A stretch of 64,000 nucleotides of DNA from an uncultured Phascolarctobacterium sp. (GCF_900770955.1 NZ_CAAGLX010000007.1:1-64000), one strand, 5' to 3'; shown: positions 1-8,489, counted from the stretch's first letter. Notes: generated by a model not told the origin, from the sequence alone. Made by a program: numbers and translations.

Positions 1-2180
1 AAAAAGCATTGGTAATGTCAGTGCTGTGCGCAGCAGCAAGCGTAGGCTTCGTGATGGGCGCAAGTGCAGAAACTATGCATGGCAATCTTGATGAGATTGT
101 TGTCGAAGGCAGTGCAGATGTACTGCCGGGTGGAATGGTTGTCAAAAGCGGTAATGTTGGTATTCTCGGTAATAAAAATGTAATGGATGTACCTTTTTCT
201 CAAACAAACATTACAGCCAACGCTATGGAAACCTTTGGCGGTATGAACCAGCCTTTGGATAATATTCTGGTAAATATTCCTTCCGTGCGTCAGACAGGCA
301 CCATGCTGCATGGCGATTTTTCTGTAAGAGGCAAATCTACCAATGGTTCCTTCTTCTATCTGAATGGTGTTCCCGGTATGTTAGGACAGTTTTTAGTTCC
401 GACTTTTATGGCTGAGAGTATTCAGGTTACAGAAGGTCCGAATAAAGCTATTTCCGGCTCTTTCCCCACAGGTGAAGGCACCGGTGTTGCTGCGGTAGTA
501 AATGTTGATAGCAAAAAAGCTCTTGATAAGCCAGTGCTCAGATATAAACAAGTATTTTCCGGCGAAAGCGGCTTAGGTGAATATCTGGATATCGGCAAAA
601 GATTTGGTAAGAATAACGAATGGGGTGTCAGAGTAAATACTGAGATCTTAAACGGCAATCCCGGTCATTATAAAGCCAGCAAAGAGTCTTCCAGCATTTT
701 TGCCAATATCGACCATCAGGATGCTGACAGTAAATCTAATTTGCTCGTCGGCTATCAGTATTATGAAGTTGATGATGGCATGAGATGGTTCGGTTTTGAT
801 GCAGGTAATGTAAACAAAGGTCTGTTGACTCACGTTCCCTCTGCTCCGAATTCCAAAAACAATTACAGCTTCCCCGGAATGACCAAAGCCTCCGAAGGTG
901 CATTGATGGTATTGAATCATGAGCAAGTAATCGGTCACGGTACTAAGGCCTTCTTTAACGGTGGCTGGACAAGAAGCAATTTGCGTAAAAATATTACCGG
1001 TCAAGGAAGCCGTTTATATATTCTTGATGATGACGGCAATTATGCAGGCAAATATTTTACCAGAAGAACTCCTGGTCATAAATATTATGTACAGACCGGT
1101 ATTGAGAATACCTTTAAAACAGGTGAGGTTGAGCATGATGTTGTTTTAGCAGTTGATAAATCCTGGTCTAAGTCCTGGACCGGTGCTGTCGGCGGTTATG
1201 GTCAGACCAGCTTTAAGGGCTTGGGCGGCACCTTAGCCGGTGGTGTTAATCCTAATGAGAGCGTCAACATTCCTACCTTCAGTAGTTTCCATAATAGTAC
1301 AAGAACCTTCTGGGGTGTTTCTTTGTTAGATACTATGAAATTAGGTAAGGCACAGATGATGTTAGGCGTGCATAAGCATGAATCAAATGCTGTGACATAT
1401 CCGGATCCGAGTAAATCCGGTAAGACTGCAAGTGTTAAATCCAGCGCTGTTTGTCCTTCTTACGGCTTCGTTTACCAGCCTACCGATGAAGTATCCATTT
1501 ATGGCAGCCATTCCGAATTCTTTGATGCAGGCAGCAGAGTAAGCGGTGCAAACGCTTATAACGCAGATGAAATCTTAGACCCGTCTAAAACCAAGATGGA
1601 CGAAATCGGTGTTAAGTACAGCAACAAGAACTTCTTGGCTACACTGGCCCTGTTTAAAAACAGAGAGTCCTCTACCTTAAACGTATACGACGATAAAAAG
1701 CCTGATTGGTATTGGGTTACCAATGACGGTGAAAACGAGTATAAAGGCATTGAGCTGTCTGTCAACGGCGCAATTGCAGATAAGTGGGATGCTTTTGGCG
1801 GTTTAATGTATCTTGATACAGAAAGAGTAAAAACCAATAAAGGTACCTATGATAGCTACAGAGTAGGCGGTATTCCGAGATTCAATGCTGTTGCCGGCTT
1901 GCAATATAAACCGAATAATGATTTGTCAATTTTGGCAAGAGCCGTATATGTTGGTTCTACTCCTATTTTCCCCGCAAGCAATGCGATTGAATGGGAAGTT
2001 CCTTCTTATACTACTTTTGATGCAGGCATTAATTATAAAACACAGATTAACAAAATGCCTGTTAAATTGAGTGCAATGTGCTATAATCTGACCGGTAAAG
2101 ATTATTGGATTGCTTATGGTTCCGGCTTGCATTTGTCCAGCCCCAGAACCTTCATGCTGTCTGCTCAATTTGACCTTTAA
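1..2180 (+). CDS. TonB-dependent outer-membrane receptor (5' partial)
   Basis: Outer-membrane gated beta-barrel for high-affinity uptake of a chelate such as a siderophore or metallophore. The frame is open from the first base (Lys-Ala-Leu-Val-Met...), so the true start lies upstream and only the end of the signal peptide is seen (hydrophobic run, then a GASA/E cleavage site near base 68). A plug domain follows (IVVEGSADVLP onward, with ENxx-like SVRGKSTNGSFFYLNG near residue 100), then about 550 residues rich in alternating aromatic/polar strands. The last residues are QFDL rather than the usual terminal Phe. A terminator follows at 2194-2220, so the next gene may be a separate transcript. 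The substrate cannot be read from the sequence; position next to a solute-binding lipoprotein and nitrogenase-like genes suggests metal or small-molecule import for that system (inference). Confidence 0.88.
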   Translation, partial: KALVMSVLCAAASVGFVMGASAETMHGNLDEIVVEGSADVLPGGMVVKSGNVGILGNKNVMDVPFSQTNITANAMETFGGMNQPLDNILVNIPSVRQTGTMLHGDFSVRGKSTNGSFFYLNGVPGMLGQFLVPTFMAESIQVTEGPNKAISGSFPTGEGTGVAAVVNVDSKKALDKPVLRYKQVFSGESGLGEYLDIGKRFGKNNEWGVRVNTEILNGNPGHYKASKESSSIFANIDHQDADSKSNLLVGYQYYEVDDGMRWFGFDAGNVNKGLLTHVPSAPNSKNNYSFPGMTKASEGALMVLNHEQVIGHGTKAFFNGGWTRSNLRKNITGQGSRLYILDDDGNYAGKYFTRRTPGHKYYVQTGIENTFKTGEVEHDVVLAVDKSWSKSWTGAVGGYGQTSFKGLGGTLAGGVNPNESVNIPTFSSFHNSTRTFWGVSLLDTMKLGKAQMMLGVHKHESNAVTYPDPSKSGKTASVKSSAVCPSYGFVYQPTDEVSIYGSHSEFFDAGSRVSGANAYNADEILDPSKTKMDEIGVKYSNKNFLATLALFKNRESSTLNVYDDKKPDWYWVTNDGENEYKGIELSVNGAIADKWDAFGGLMYLDTERVKTNKGTYDSYRVGGIPRFNAVAGLQYKPNNDLSILARAVYVGSTPIFPASNAIEWEVPSYTTFDAGINYKTQINKMPVKLSAMCYNLTGKDYWIAYGSGLHLSSPRTFMLSAQFDL

Positions 2181-2193
2181 TTTATGATGTTTA

Positions 2194-2220
2194 AGAGGGC
2201 GGTGTTACTGCCCTCTTTTC
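2194..2220 (+). terminator. Terminator after the TonB receptor
   Basis: Stem AGAGGGC/GCCCTCT with a 9-nt loop, then TTTTC. It starts 14 bases after the receptor stop codon. Confidence 0.75.
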
Positions 2221-2247
2221 TTTAAATTACATAGTTTTGGTAGTGTT

Positions 2248-3783
2248 ATGAAAAAAATATATTGTATTATTGCTCTCGTATTACTCGTTCTTGCTACCGG
2301 CTGCGGCAAGCAGGAAGATATTAAGGAATCTGCTATAAATAAAGATAATGATACAGTGATTCTTGCAGGCTATCGTCAGCTTGCTCCCGGTAATAAGGAT
2401 GCCTATTATTGCAGCAGCTCCTTAGGCGTTTGGGAGCCGTTGATTACCAAGGATAAGGATAATAAGCCTGCACCTTGTTTGGCGCAAAGCTGGGAGATGC
2501 AGGACAATGGTAAAATTTGGATTTTTCATCTGCGTAAAAATGTCCTGTTTCATAACGGAACAAGATTCAATGCAAATTCGGTAATAGCTAATTTTGACCG
2601 GATGAAAAAAGGTGTTAAGCGTTCAACCTTTTATGGCTTGAATATAGATGCATTCTATCCTTCACTGTTGAAATACGAAAAATTAGATGAGTATACTGTT
2701 AAATTGACCTTTAAAGAAGCGAATATTAACGAACTGTATAAGATGACTGATTTTGGCAGTCCGATTTATGCTCCGGAATGCTTTGCTGAAGATGGTAATT
2801 TTAAAACATTTGCAGTAGGCACCGGTCCGTATAGAATAATAGAAAATAAACTGAACAGTCATGTTAAGATAGAGCGTTATGATAATTATTGGGGTGAAAA
2901 GGGAAAAATAAAAACATTTATTGTGCGCAAAATACCTAATACGGATACACGTTATGCTGCATTAAAATCCGGCGAAATTGACGGCGTAACCGATTTGAAT
3001 GCAATACCACCTTTTTTGGCGGAAGAACTGAAAAAGGATAGCAATTTTGTTGTTTATAAAAATAAATCAACGATGGTACGCTATCTGGCGTTAAACGGCA
3101 AAAAATTTCCTTTTAATGATGTCAGGATGAGGCAGGCTGTAAGTCTAGCAATTGATAGGCAGGATTTAGTTAATGCTTTGTATATGGGCTATGCAATACC
3201 GACTGTCAACATTCTGAATTATTGCAGTCCGGGATATAAAGAGTTCCCGGTAAAATATGATCTGCAAGAAGCAAAGCGGCTTGCACATGAAGTGCTGGGC
3301 GATAAGCGTGTAGAGATTGTTTATGGGATTAACGGTGCGGAGCCTTTGCAAAAAGGCGAAGCAGAAATAATTGCTTATTGGCTGAAAGATATTGGCTTAG
3401 ATGTTAAAATAAGAGTATTGGAGTATGGAACCTTATTAAAAATGATACGGAAAGGAGAGTGTAATATAGTTCGTTTGCAAAAGGGTTTGGCTAACGGTGA
3501 TCCGTATACTGCCTTGTATCCCTTTGTAATGCCTGACGGAGCGTTAAACAAGAACAATAGCGTTGCGTATGAAAATGATGAAATTGTTGAATTGATGAAC
3601 GAGGTAAAGCATACTACAAATGAGCAGAAACGACGGGAGATATTCAATAGAATTCAGGATATTGCTGTTGAAGAGCAACCGGTAGTTCCTTTGTTCAACG
3701 ATATGGCGATAGCTGCGACCAGCAGCCGTATAAAAAATTACGGTGCCATCAATAAAATTGAAATTGTAACAGATGATGAGTAA
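2248..3783 (+). CDS. ABC solute-binding lipoprotein, family 5 (peptide/nickel type)
   Basis: Extracytoplasmic binding protein of the DppA/OppA/NikA family (511 aa, usual length). It has an N-terminal lipoprotein signal with lipobox LATGC (Cys19), the family segment around WEPLITKDKDNKPAPCLAQS, the conserved LAQSWEMQDNGKIWIFHLRK and TGPYRI stretches, and the C-terminal VPLFND. No permease or ATPase of the matching ABC importer lies in the window, so this is either an orphan or served by genes upstream. It is 37 bases before the first nitrogenase-like gene and on the same strand, so co-transcription is likely. Ligand unknown: nickel chelate, peptide or another small molecule are all possible. 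The ribosome site before ATG is weak (GGTAGTG). Confidence 0.87.
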   Translation: MKKIYCIIALVLLVLATGCGKQEDIKESAINKDNDTVILAGYRQLAPGNKDAYYCSSSLGVWEPLITKDKDNKPAPCLAQSWEMQDNGKIWIFHLRKNVLFHNGTRFNANSVIANFDRMKKGVKRSTFYGLNIDAFYPSLLKYEKLDEYTVKLTFKEANINELYKMTDFGSPIYAPECFAEDGNFKTFAVGTGPYRIIENKLNSHVKIERYDNYWGEKGKIKTFIVRKIPNTDTRYAALKSGEIDGVTDLNAIPPFLAEELKKDSNFVVYKNKSTMVRYLALNGKKFPFNDVRMRQAVSLAIDRQDLVNALYMGYAIPTVNILNYCSPGYKEFPVKYDLQEAKRLAHEVLGDKRVEIVYGINGAEPLQKGEAEIIAYWLKDIGLDVKIRVLEYGTLLKMIRKGECNIVRLQKGLANGDPYTALYPFVMPDGALNKNNSVAYENDEIVELMNEVKHTTNEQKRREIFNRIQDIAVEEQPVVPLFNDMAIAATSSRIKNYGAINKIEIVTDDE

Positions 3784-3820
3784 AATTTGTAATGATATAT
3801 TATGAAGAGAGGAAAACTCT

Positions 3821-5320
3821 ATGAACCAATATTATCAGGATAACATGCTTTTAGGCATGAACCCTTCAAGTTATCTGCATCGCTATGCCGTTAACGGCAA
3901 GGTGTCGGGAAATCTTGCCTGCATCAGCGAAATCAAAAATGCCGCCGTGGTCTTATACAGTCCGCGCGGCTGCGGCTTTCATTACCGCTGTCATGTGCGC
4001 AGCGGCCAAAGCCCGGTTTATGAGCTGGAATGTGCGGATTTGTGCAACAATGATGTAATTTTCGGCGGCGAGGAAAAGCTGACTGCTTTGCTACAAAAGG
4101 TGGAGCGTGAGCAGCAGCCGGAGATTATTTTTCTGCTACCTTCCGTGGTGGCGGATATTATTAATGACGATTTGGCTGGCCTGGCCTGCAGCCTGCAGCC
4201 GCAGTTCCAAGCGAAGCTGGTGCCGATTACGTCGCAGGTTTTTTCGCATATGGACAAGAGTAACGGCCGCAAGGTTTTGCGTGAAAAGTCCTGCCAAAAG
4301 CAGAAGCAAAAGTTTTCTTCTAGTGCGGTCTATCCGGGCTGCGGTTATGTAGAGGTGATGGACGCTTTAGTTGAGCAGGTCATGGAGCCTCAAAGCGTAC
4401 AGCCGCAGAGCGTAAATATCGAAGCCTTTGTCTGGGGCTACAACGGCGAGGATAAGCTGCAGGGTATGCGCGAGATGCTGCAGAAAATGGGGATTACCGT
4501 CAATGCCTATCTGCCTGCTGCAGATTTGCAGATAATCAAAAAAGCTCCGCGGGCAGCGCTGAATATAGTACGTCGCAAGAAGTGGGCGCTGGCGATGGAG
4601 CAACGCTTTGGCACACCTTTTCTGCATGTTGCCGATATGCAGGAGTGGCATGGCATTGAAGGCATCAGTGATTTATACAGGCAAATTGGCAAAATGCTTG
4701 GCTGCGAGGAAGCTGTTGAACGCGTGCTGCAGGAAGAATATGAACGGGTTGCCGCCCGTTATCAGGAGCTGCGTGCGGAATTTGCCAAGTATAAATTTTG
4801 CCTGATTGCGCATGGTATTGCCTATTTGCCGGATGCTTTGCGTGTTTATCAGCAGGATTACGGACTGCCGATTACAAAAATCTGTATCATCATGAATCCT
4901 TCCTACCAGGCGGAAACTGGTTTGGATGATGCGATGATGCAGAGATTTAAGGACAGAATAGAGCTTGCCAAAGCTGAGTATGGCTGTGATGCGGAAATTT
5001 TACTGGAGCCTTCTGCAGAGGCCTTGCGTGAGGCAGCGCAGAGCTGTGATTTTGTTATCTGTAACGGTCATCCGCGTTATGCTTCCCTGGATGTGCCGGT
5101 GCTATATAATTTGTTTGACCGCTCGGTGTGGTCTTATCAGGGCTTTGTGGATATTATGGAAGAGGTTTGGCAGATGCTGCAGCGTCCGCAGCGGACAGGC
5201 AGCAGTCTTTTGCTGAGCAAGCTGGCTTATGATCCTGTATTTTATCCTATGCGTGAGGCTGATAAAGACAGTAAAGCGTCACGCGAGCTTTATAGCAGAG
5301 TATGGAGGCAGAGAAAATAA
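3821..5320 (+). CDS. Nitrogenase component-1-like protein (subunit A)
   Basis: Member of the nitrogenase MoFe-protein superfamily (NifD/NifK/NifE/NifN, DPOR, Mar), 499 aa. The N-terminus has GNLACISEI (Cys34), SPRGCGFHYRC (Cys51, Cys57) and the family motif NDVIFGGEEKL, matching the 'GP.GC' and 'D.V.GGE..L' signatures. Where NifD carries its third cluster cysteine (CPxGLIGDDI) this protein reads VVADIINDDL, so that ligand is absent. The middle AMEQRFGTPFLHV resembles the 'EEKYGIPW' segment of NifD, and the C-terminus ICNGHPRYASLDVPVLYN resembles the NifD end, but the FeMo-co His is not evident. The start has a GAGAGGA site 10 bases upstream. The stop overlaps the next ATG (TAATG), indicating translational coupling to the partner subunit. 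Substrate unknown. Confidence 0.85.
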   Translation: MNQYYQDNMLLGMNPSSYLHRYAVNGKVSGNLACISEIKNAAVVLYSPRGCGFHYRCHVRSGQSPVYELECADLCNNDVIFGGEEKLTALLQKVEREQQPEIIFLLPSVVADIINDDLAGLACSLQPQFQAKLVPITSQVFSHMDKSNGRKVLREKSCQKQKQKFSSSAVYPGCGYVEVMDALVEQVMEPQSVQPQSVNIEAFVWGYNGEDKLQGMREMLQKMGITVNAYLPAADLQIIKKAPRAALNIVRRKKWALAMEQRFGTPFLHVADMQEWHGIEGISDLYRQIGKMLGCEEAVERVLQEEYERVAARYQELRAEFAKYKFCLIAHGIAYLPDALRVYQQDYGLPITKICIIMNPSYQAETGLDDAMMQRFKDRIELAKAEYGCDAEILLEPSAEALREAAQSCDFVICNGHPRYASLDVPVLYNLFDRSVWSYQGFVDIMEEVWQMLQRPQRTGSSLLLSKLAYDPVFYPMREADKDSKASRELYSRVWRQRK

Positions 5321-6537
5321 TGAAACCATTAAGTAGCTGTGCGTTGTTTGGTGCTGTGCGTGCTCTTGGCGGTATTAAGGATGCCTTAATCCTGCAGCAT
5401 TCAGTTGTAGGCTGTCAGTGGGGCAGCCTGGCATTCAGATATGCCGGGAAGCCTTATGATGTACGGCAGGCCTCTGATGTTATCTATGATGAAGATGTTG
5501 TCAATGGCGGCGAGAAGGTTTTGCGCAAGGCCTTGCAGGAGGCAGAGCGTATTTTTGCGCATTGCGGTGCTGTTTTTGTAGTCAGCGGCTGTGTGCCGAA
5601 TATGATTGGCGATGATGTGGACGGCATTTTGGCTACGACCGAAGGCTCGCAAAAATTATTGCATGTAAAAGCGCCGGGATATGCAGGGAATATTGACAGC
5701 GGTGTCGAAGCAGCTTATTTAGCGTTGCTGCCATTGCTCCAAGACGCGGAGAAAAAAGAAGCTGGCGGGATAAATATTCTTGGCATCATGAACGATGATC
5801 CTTATGCGGATAATGACTTGTCCGAGTTGAAGAAATTTTTAGGTTCTAAGGTTAAAATTAACTGTGCGCTGCAGGATTGCAGCCTGCAGGATATTGCAGC
5901 GATGCCGCAGGCAGAGCTTAATATCTGCTTTGGCTATGGCGAGCCGTTGGCGAAAAAAATGCAGGAGAAATTCGGCGTTCCTTACATTAAATGCGCTTAT
6001 CCCTATGGTGTTGCCGGTATGCAAGGCTTTTTGCGGCAGTTGGGCGAAGCTTTGCAAATTGATTTTTCCGATGAGCTGGCAGAGCTGGAAGCTGCGGCTG
6101 AAAAGCTCGTTTATCGCTGTGCGGATTATCTGGTGAATTTGTACCAATTGCCTGTGGCTTTGGCTACGGATAAGGCACATTTAGAAGGATTGCAGAGCTT
6201 TTTTGCCGAAGAACTGGGAATGCGCGTTGTTATTGCAGAGGACACTGCGGAATTTAGCTTGGATAAAATGGCAGAGGCTGCAGCAAAGCACAAGCCTGTA
6301 TTGCTTTGCGGTTCTTCGTTCTTAAAGAATTTGGCTGAAAAATATCAGGTGCCGTTAGTGCGCTGTGCTTATCCTGCCTTCGACCAGCTGTGCTTTACCG
6401 ATAATACGCTGGTCGGAGCACGTGGTGCAGCACTACTTATCGAGCAGATTGTTAACGGCGCCTTGCAGCAGCAGTATAAATCCGATGGCCGGTATGCCGG
6501 CTTGCGTGAAAGTATTTGTGAGGTTAATCATGAGTGA
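5320..6537 (+). CDS. Nitrogenase component-1-like protein (subunit B)
   Basis: Second nitrogenase-superfamily subunit, 405 aa from the ATG overlapping the upstream stop; a GGAGG 11 bases before it supports this start over an in-frame ATG at 5302. It has three cysteines spaced like the P-cluster ligands of NifK: Cys7 (SSCALFGA), Cys32 (HSVVGCQWG) and Cys91 (VSGCVPNMIGDD), i.e. +25 and +59. DEDVVNGGEKVLRKAL is the family 'VxGGE..L' motif. CAYPYGVAGMQGFLRQL and VPLVRCAYPAFDQ match the NifK/NifN 'P.P.G...T..FL' and 'R.GFP.FD' segments. A further Cys in ELNICFGYGEP sits 11 residues before MQEKFGVPY, the spacing of the FeMo-co Cys in NifD. The 3' end overlaps the NifB-like gene by 8 bases. A heterodimer with the preceding gene product is likely. 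Confidence 0.87.
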   Translation: MKPLSSCALFGAVRALGGIKDALILQHSVVGCQWGSLAFRYAGKPYDVRQASDVIYDEDVVNGGEKVLRKALQEAERIFAHCGAVFVVSGCVPNMIGDDVDGILATTEGSQKLLHVKAPGYAGNIDSGVEAAYLALLPLLQDAEKKEAGGINILGIMNDDPYADNDLSELKKFLGSKVKINCALQDCSLQDIAAMPQAELNICFGYGEPLAKKMQEKFGVPYIKCAYPYGVAGMQGFLRQLGEALQIDFSDELAELEAAAEKLVYRCADYLVNLYQLPVALATDKAHLEGLQSFFAEELGMRVVIAEDTAEFSLDKMAEAAAKHKPVLLCGSSFLKNLAEKYQVPLVRCAYPAFDQLCFTDNTLVGARGAALLIEQIVNGALQQQYKSDGRYAGLRESICEVNHE

Positions 6538-7357
6538 GCTTGAAACACATCCCTGTTTTACGGCTAAATGCAGCGATTATGCCCGTATTCATCTGCCGGT
6601 AGCACCAAAATGCAATATGCAGTGCAACTATTGTCTGCGCAAATACAGCTGTGTGAACGAAAGCCGTCCCGGCGTAGTGGCACGGGTTATGCTGCCTGAA
6701 GACGCAGTCGAATGGTACTTGCAGATGAAGGCCAAGGTGCCCAAGCTGACTGTTGCGGGTATTGCAGGGCCAGGTGATGCGTTGGCCAACTGGCCGGCGG
6801 TCAGCAGAACGCTGAGCATGATCCGTGAAGTTGATAAGGAGGTTTTCTTCTGCCTTTCTACTAATGGCCTGTATCTGCCGAAGTATGCTAAGGAGATAGC
6901 AGCCTTGGGTATTGATTATGTTACGGTAACGGTGAATGCGATTACAAGCAACACAGGTGCGCATGTTTACAGCTTTATTAATGATAACGGGAAAAAATAT
7001 GTGGGTGAAGAGGCTGCGGCGCTGCTTTTGGAACGACAGATAGAGGGCCTGCAGCTGCTTGGCGAATACGGCGTAAAGGTGAAGATTAATACGGTAGCAA
7101 TTCCGGGCGTGAATATACAGGAAATCCCGGCTATTGCCAGACGTATGGCGTTGTTGGGAGCGAAGCTGCAGAATATTTTACCGATGCTGCCGGTAGAGGG
7201 AACCGGCTTTGCACATCTTTCGGAGCCTGATGCTGAAGAAATTATGCAGCTGCGCAAGGTTTGCAAACAGTGGATGCCGCAAATGCAGCATTGCAACCGC
7301 TGTCGTGCTGATGCAGTGGGAGCGTTGGCAAACCCCTGTGGTTTCGAAGAAAGCTGA
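6530..7357 (+). CDS. nifB: NifB-type radical SAM cofactor maturase, NifX domain absent
   Basis: Radical SAM enzyme of the NifB family, which fuses two 4Fe-4S clusters and inserts carbide to make the 8Fe core (NifB-co) used by nitrogenase-type enzymes. In 275 aa one sees HPCF (residues 7-10), the SAM motif CNMQCNYC (Cys28, Cys32, Cys35) inside HLPVAPKC...RKYSCVNESRPGV, AGIAGPGDALAN, FCLSTNGL, YVTVTVNAI, KVKINTVAIPGVN and the C-terminal HCNRCRADAVG. All are hallmark NifB segments. The fused NifX domain of many NifB proteins is missing, as in archaeal and Mar-type NifB. The start at 6530 overlaps the upstream gene by 8 bases; an in-frame extension to 6365 is just read-through of the other gene. 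The symbol reflects family, not proven function. Its presence argues that the two subunits carry a NifB-derived cofactor. Confidence 0.87.
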   Translation: MSELETHPCFTAKCSDYARIHLPVAPKCNMQCNYCLRKYSCVNESRPGVVARVMLPEDAVEWYLQMKAKVPKLTVAGIAGPGDALANWPAVSRTLSMIREVDKEVFFCLSTNGLYLPKYAKEIAALGIDYVTVTVNAITSNTGAHVYSFINDNGKKYVGEEAAALLLERQIEGLQLLGEYGVKVKINTVAIPGVNIQEIPAIARRMALLGAKLQNILPMLPVEGTGFAHLSEPDAEEIMQLRKVCKQWMPQMQHCNRCRADAVGALANPCGFEES

Positions 7358-7363
7358 AACAGA

Positions 7364-7414
7364 AAATCCGGATAAGCTAAAGCTTTACGTTAGTTTATTC
7401 GGATTTTTGCTTTT
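7364..7414 (+). terminator. Terminator closing the nitrogenase-like operon
   Basis: A 17-base arm (7364-7380, core ATCCGGATAAGCTAA) pairs with 7390-7406 through two G-U pairs, loop AGCTTTACG, followed by TTTGCTTTT. It separates the NifB-like gene from the TauE gene. Confidence 0.82.
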
Positions 7415-7440
7415 GTCTATATTTTATTTGACGGTATTTC

Positions 7441-7468
7441 TTGCACTTGCTACAATTAAATTTATAAT
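7441..7468 (+). promoter_or_regulatory. Promoter of the TauE/SafE gene
   Basis: TTGCAC (7441-7446), 16-base spacer, consensus TATAAT (7463-7468); start codon 26 bases downstream with GAGGGTGA between. Confidence 0.65.
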
Positions 7469-7493
7469 ATATGCTCTGGTGAGGGTGAAGCAA

Positions 7494-8234
7494 ATGGATT
7501 GTACTGCTATTATTATGACAATCGGTATTATATTTACAGCCTCGTTTTTTTCAACCGTTTCCGGCTTTGGCTTCGCTTTGGTGGCCATGCCGGTGCTTGC
7601 GATGATAATGTCGGTAAAAGCAGCGGTTATTTTTGTACTGCTGTTGAATTTGGTCCTGCGGGCGATTACTATGTACAGGGTACGCAACGGGTATGATAAA
7701 GCAACTGTCGTTACGATAACATTAGGCAGTTTTGTCGGCATGGTTCCCGGAAGCTGGGTGCTGAAGGTGTTGCCTGCGGCACAGCTGGAGGTGTTTTTGG
7801 GAGCAGTGCTTCTGGCTGCAACTGTTTTGTTGAGCCTGCAATGTAGGCTTCCGATAAGGAATAAAACCTGCGGACGTTTGGGAGCAGGAATTTTGAGCGG
7901 TTTTTTTGGCGCATCTACCAGCGTCAGCGGACCACCGCTGGTTTTATATTTTCTTAACGAAAAACTGCCTAAGGATGTTATGCGGGCTAACATGATCTGG
8001 TTCTTTGGCTTAAGCGGCTTTTTAACAGTGTTGGTAAATTATTTTTACGGCAATGTCAGCGGCACCGTTGATTGGAGTTTACTGCTGTATACTATACCGG
8101 TGATGTTGTTGGCCATCTGGTTGGGAGAAAAATTTTTCTATCGCCTGAATCAGCATCTGTTTCGTAAGCTGTCTTTAGCAGTAGTGCTTATAGGAGCGCT
8201 GATGCTGCTGTGGAGTGGTTTGCAAAATTTATAA
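7494..8234 (+). CDS. TauE/SafE family membrane permease
   Basis: Integral membrane protein (246 aa) of the TauE/SafE family (DUF81), which exports or imports small anions such as sulfite or sulfonate-derived compounds. It has about eight hydrophobic segments and the two internally repeated family motifs SGFGFALVAMP (near residue 20) and the second-half GFFGASTSVSGPPLVLYFL (near 140). The start is the ATG with GAGGGTGA upstream; an in-frame extension to 7209 overlaps the radical SAM gene and crosses the terminator, so it was rejected. It has its own promoter, so a functional link with the nitrogenase-like genes is only positional; transport of a sulfur product or substrate would fit a Mar-like reductase but is speculation. 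Confidence 0.85.
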   Translation: MDCTAIIMTIGIIFTASFFSTVSGFGFALVAMPVLAMIMSVKAAVIFVLLLNLVLRAITMYRVRNGYDKATVVTITLGSFVGMVPGSWVLKVLPAAQLEVFLGAVLLAATVLLSLQCRLPIRNKTCGRLGAGILSGFFGASTSVSGPPLVLYFLNEKLPKDVMRANMIWFFGLSGFLTVLVNYFYGNVSGTVDWSLLLYTIPVMLLAIWLGEKFFYRLNQHLFRKLSLAVVLIGALMLLWSGLQNL

Positions 8235-8402
8235 GTAGGTTAGCTGCCTTATAAATCAACAGTAATATTTTGTGTTACTGCTTTGAAGATAGCATTATTA
8301 CTCAAAATTTAACGAAAGCAAGTTTACAGTATATAGCTCAATGTCAGATTATATTTTAATCTACTGTATCTGGTTATGCTGTGCGAGTTTTCGAGCTTTT
8401 TT
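8235..8402 (+). other. Intergenic region with two hairpins
   Basis: Holds CAGTAA/TTACTG (8257-8281) and a nested hairpin TACAGTA...TACTGTA enclosing AGATTA/TTAATCT (about 8326-8370). Neither has a clean T-tract. No gene seen. Confidence 0.4.
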
Positions 8403-8418
8403 ATGTGGGAAGTTTGAG
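8403..8418 (+). repeat. 16-bp motif ATGTGGGAAGTTTGAG, copy 1
   Basis: Identical to 12600-12615; its inner 14 bases recur inverted at 12293-12306. It lies 11 bases upstream of the -35 of the tetR promoter. Confidence 0.6.
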
Positions 8419-8429
8419 TACTTTTCTCA

Positions 8430-8458
8430 TTGACATCGACTAAAAAACGTGCTATAAC
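8430..8458 (+). promoter_or_regulatory. tetR promoter
   Basis: Consensus TTGACA (8430-8435), 17-base spacer, TATAAC (8453-8458), 31 bases before the start codon. Confidence 0.75.
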
Positions 8459-8489
8459 ATAATAACTAAGAGAAAAAAAGGAGTCAGGT

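Noticed and set aside
3821..6537. Assignment as protochlorophyllide/chlorin reductase or CfbD (F430) subunits
   Set aside because: A NifB gene in the same operon is not expected for these NifB-independent enzymes, and no tetrapyrrole genes are nearby.
3821..7357. Assignment as a true N2-fixing nitrogenase
   Set aside because: Subunits are divergent, the FeMo-co His and one cluster Cys are not evident, and NifE/N/V are absent from the window.
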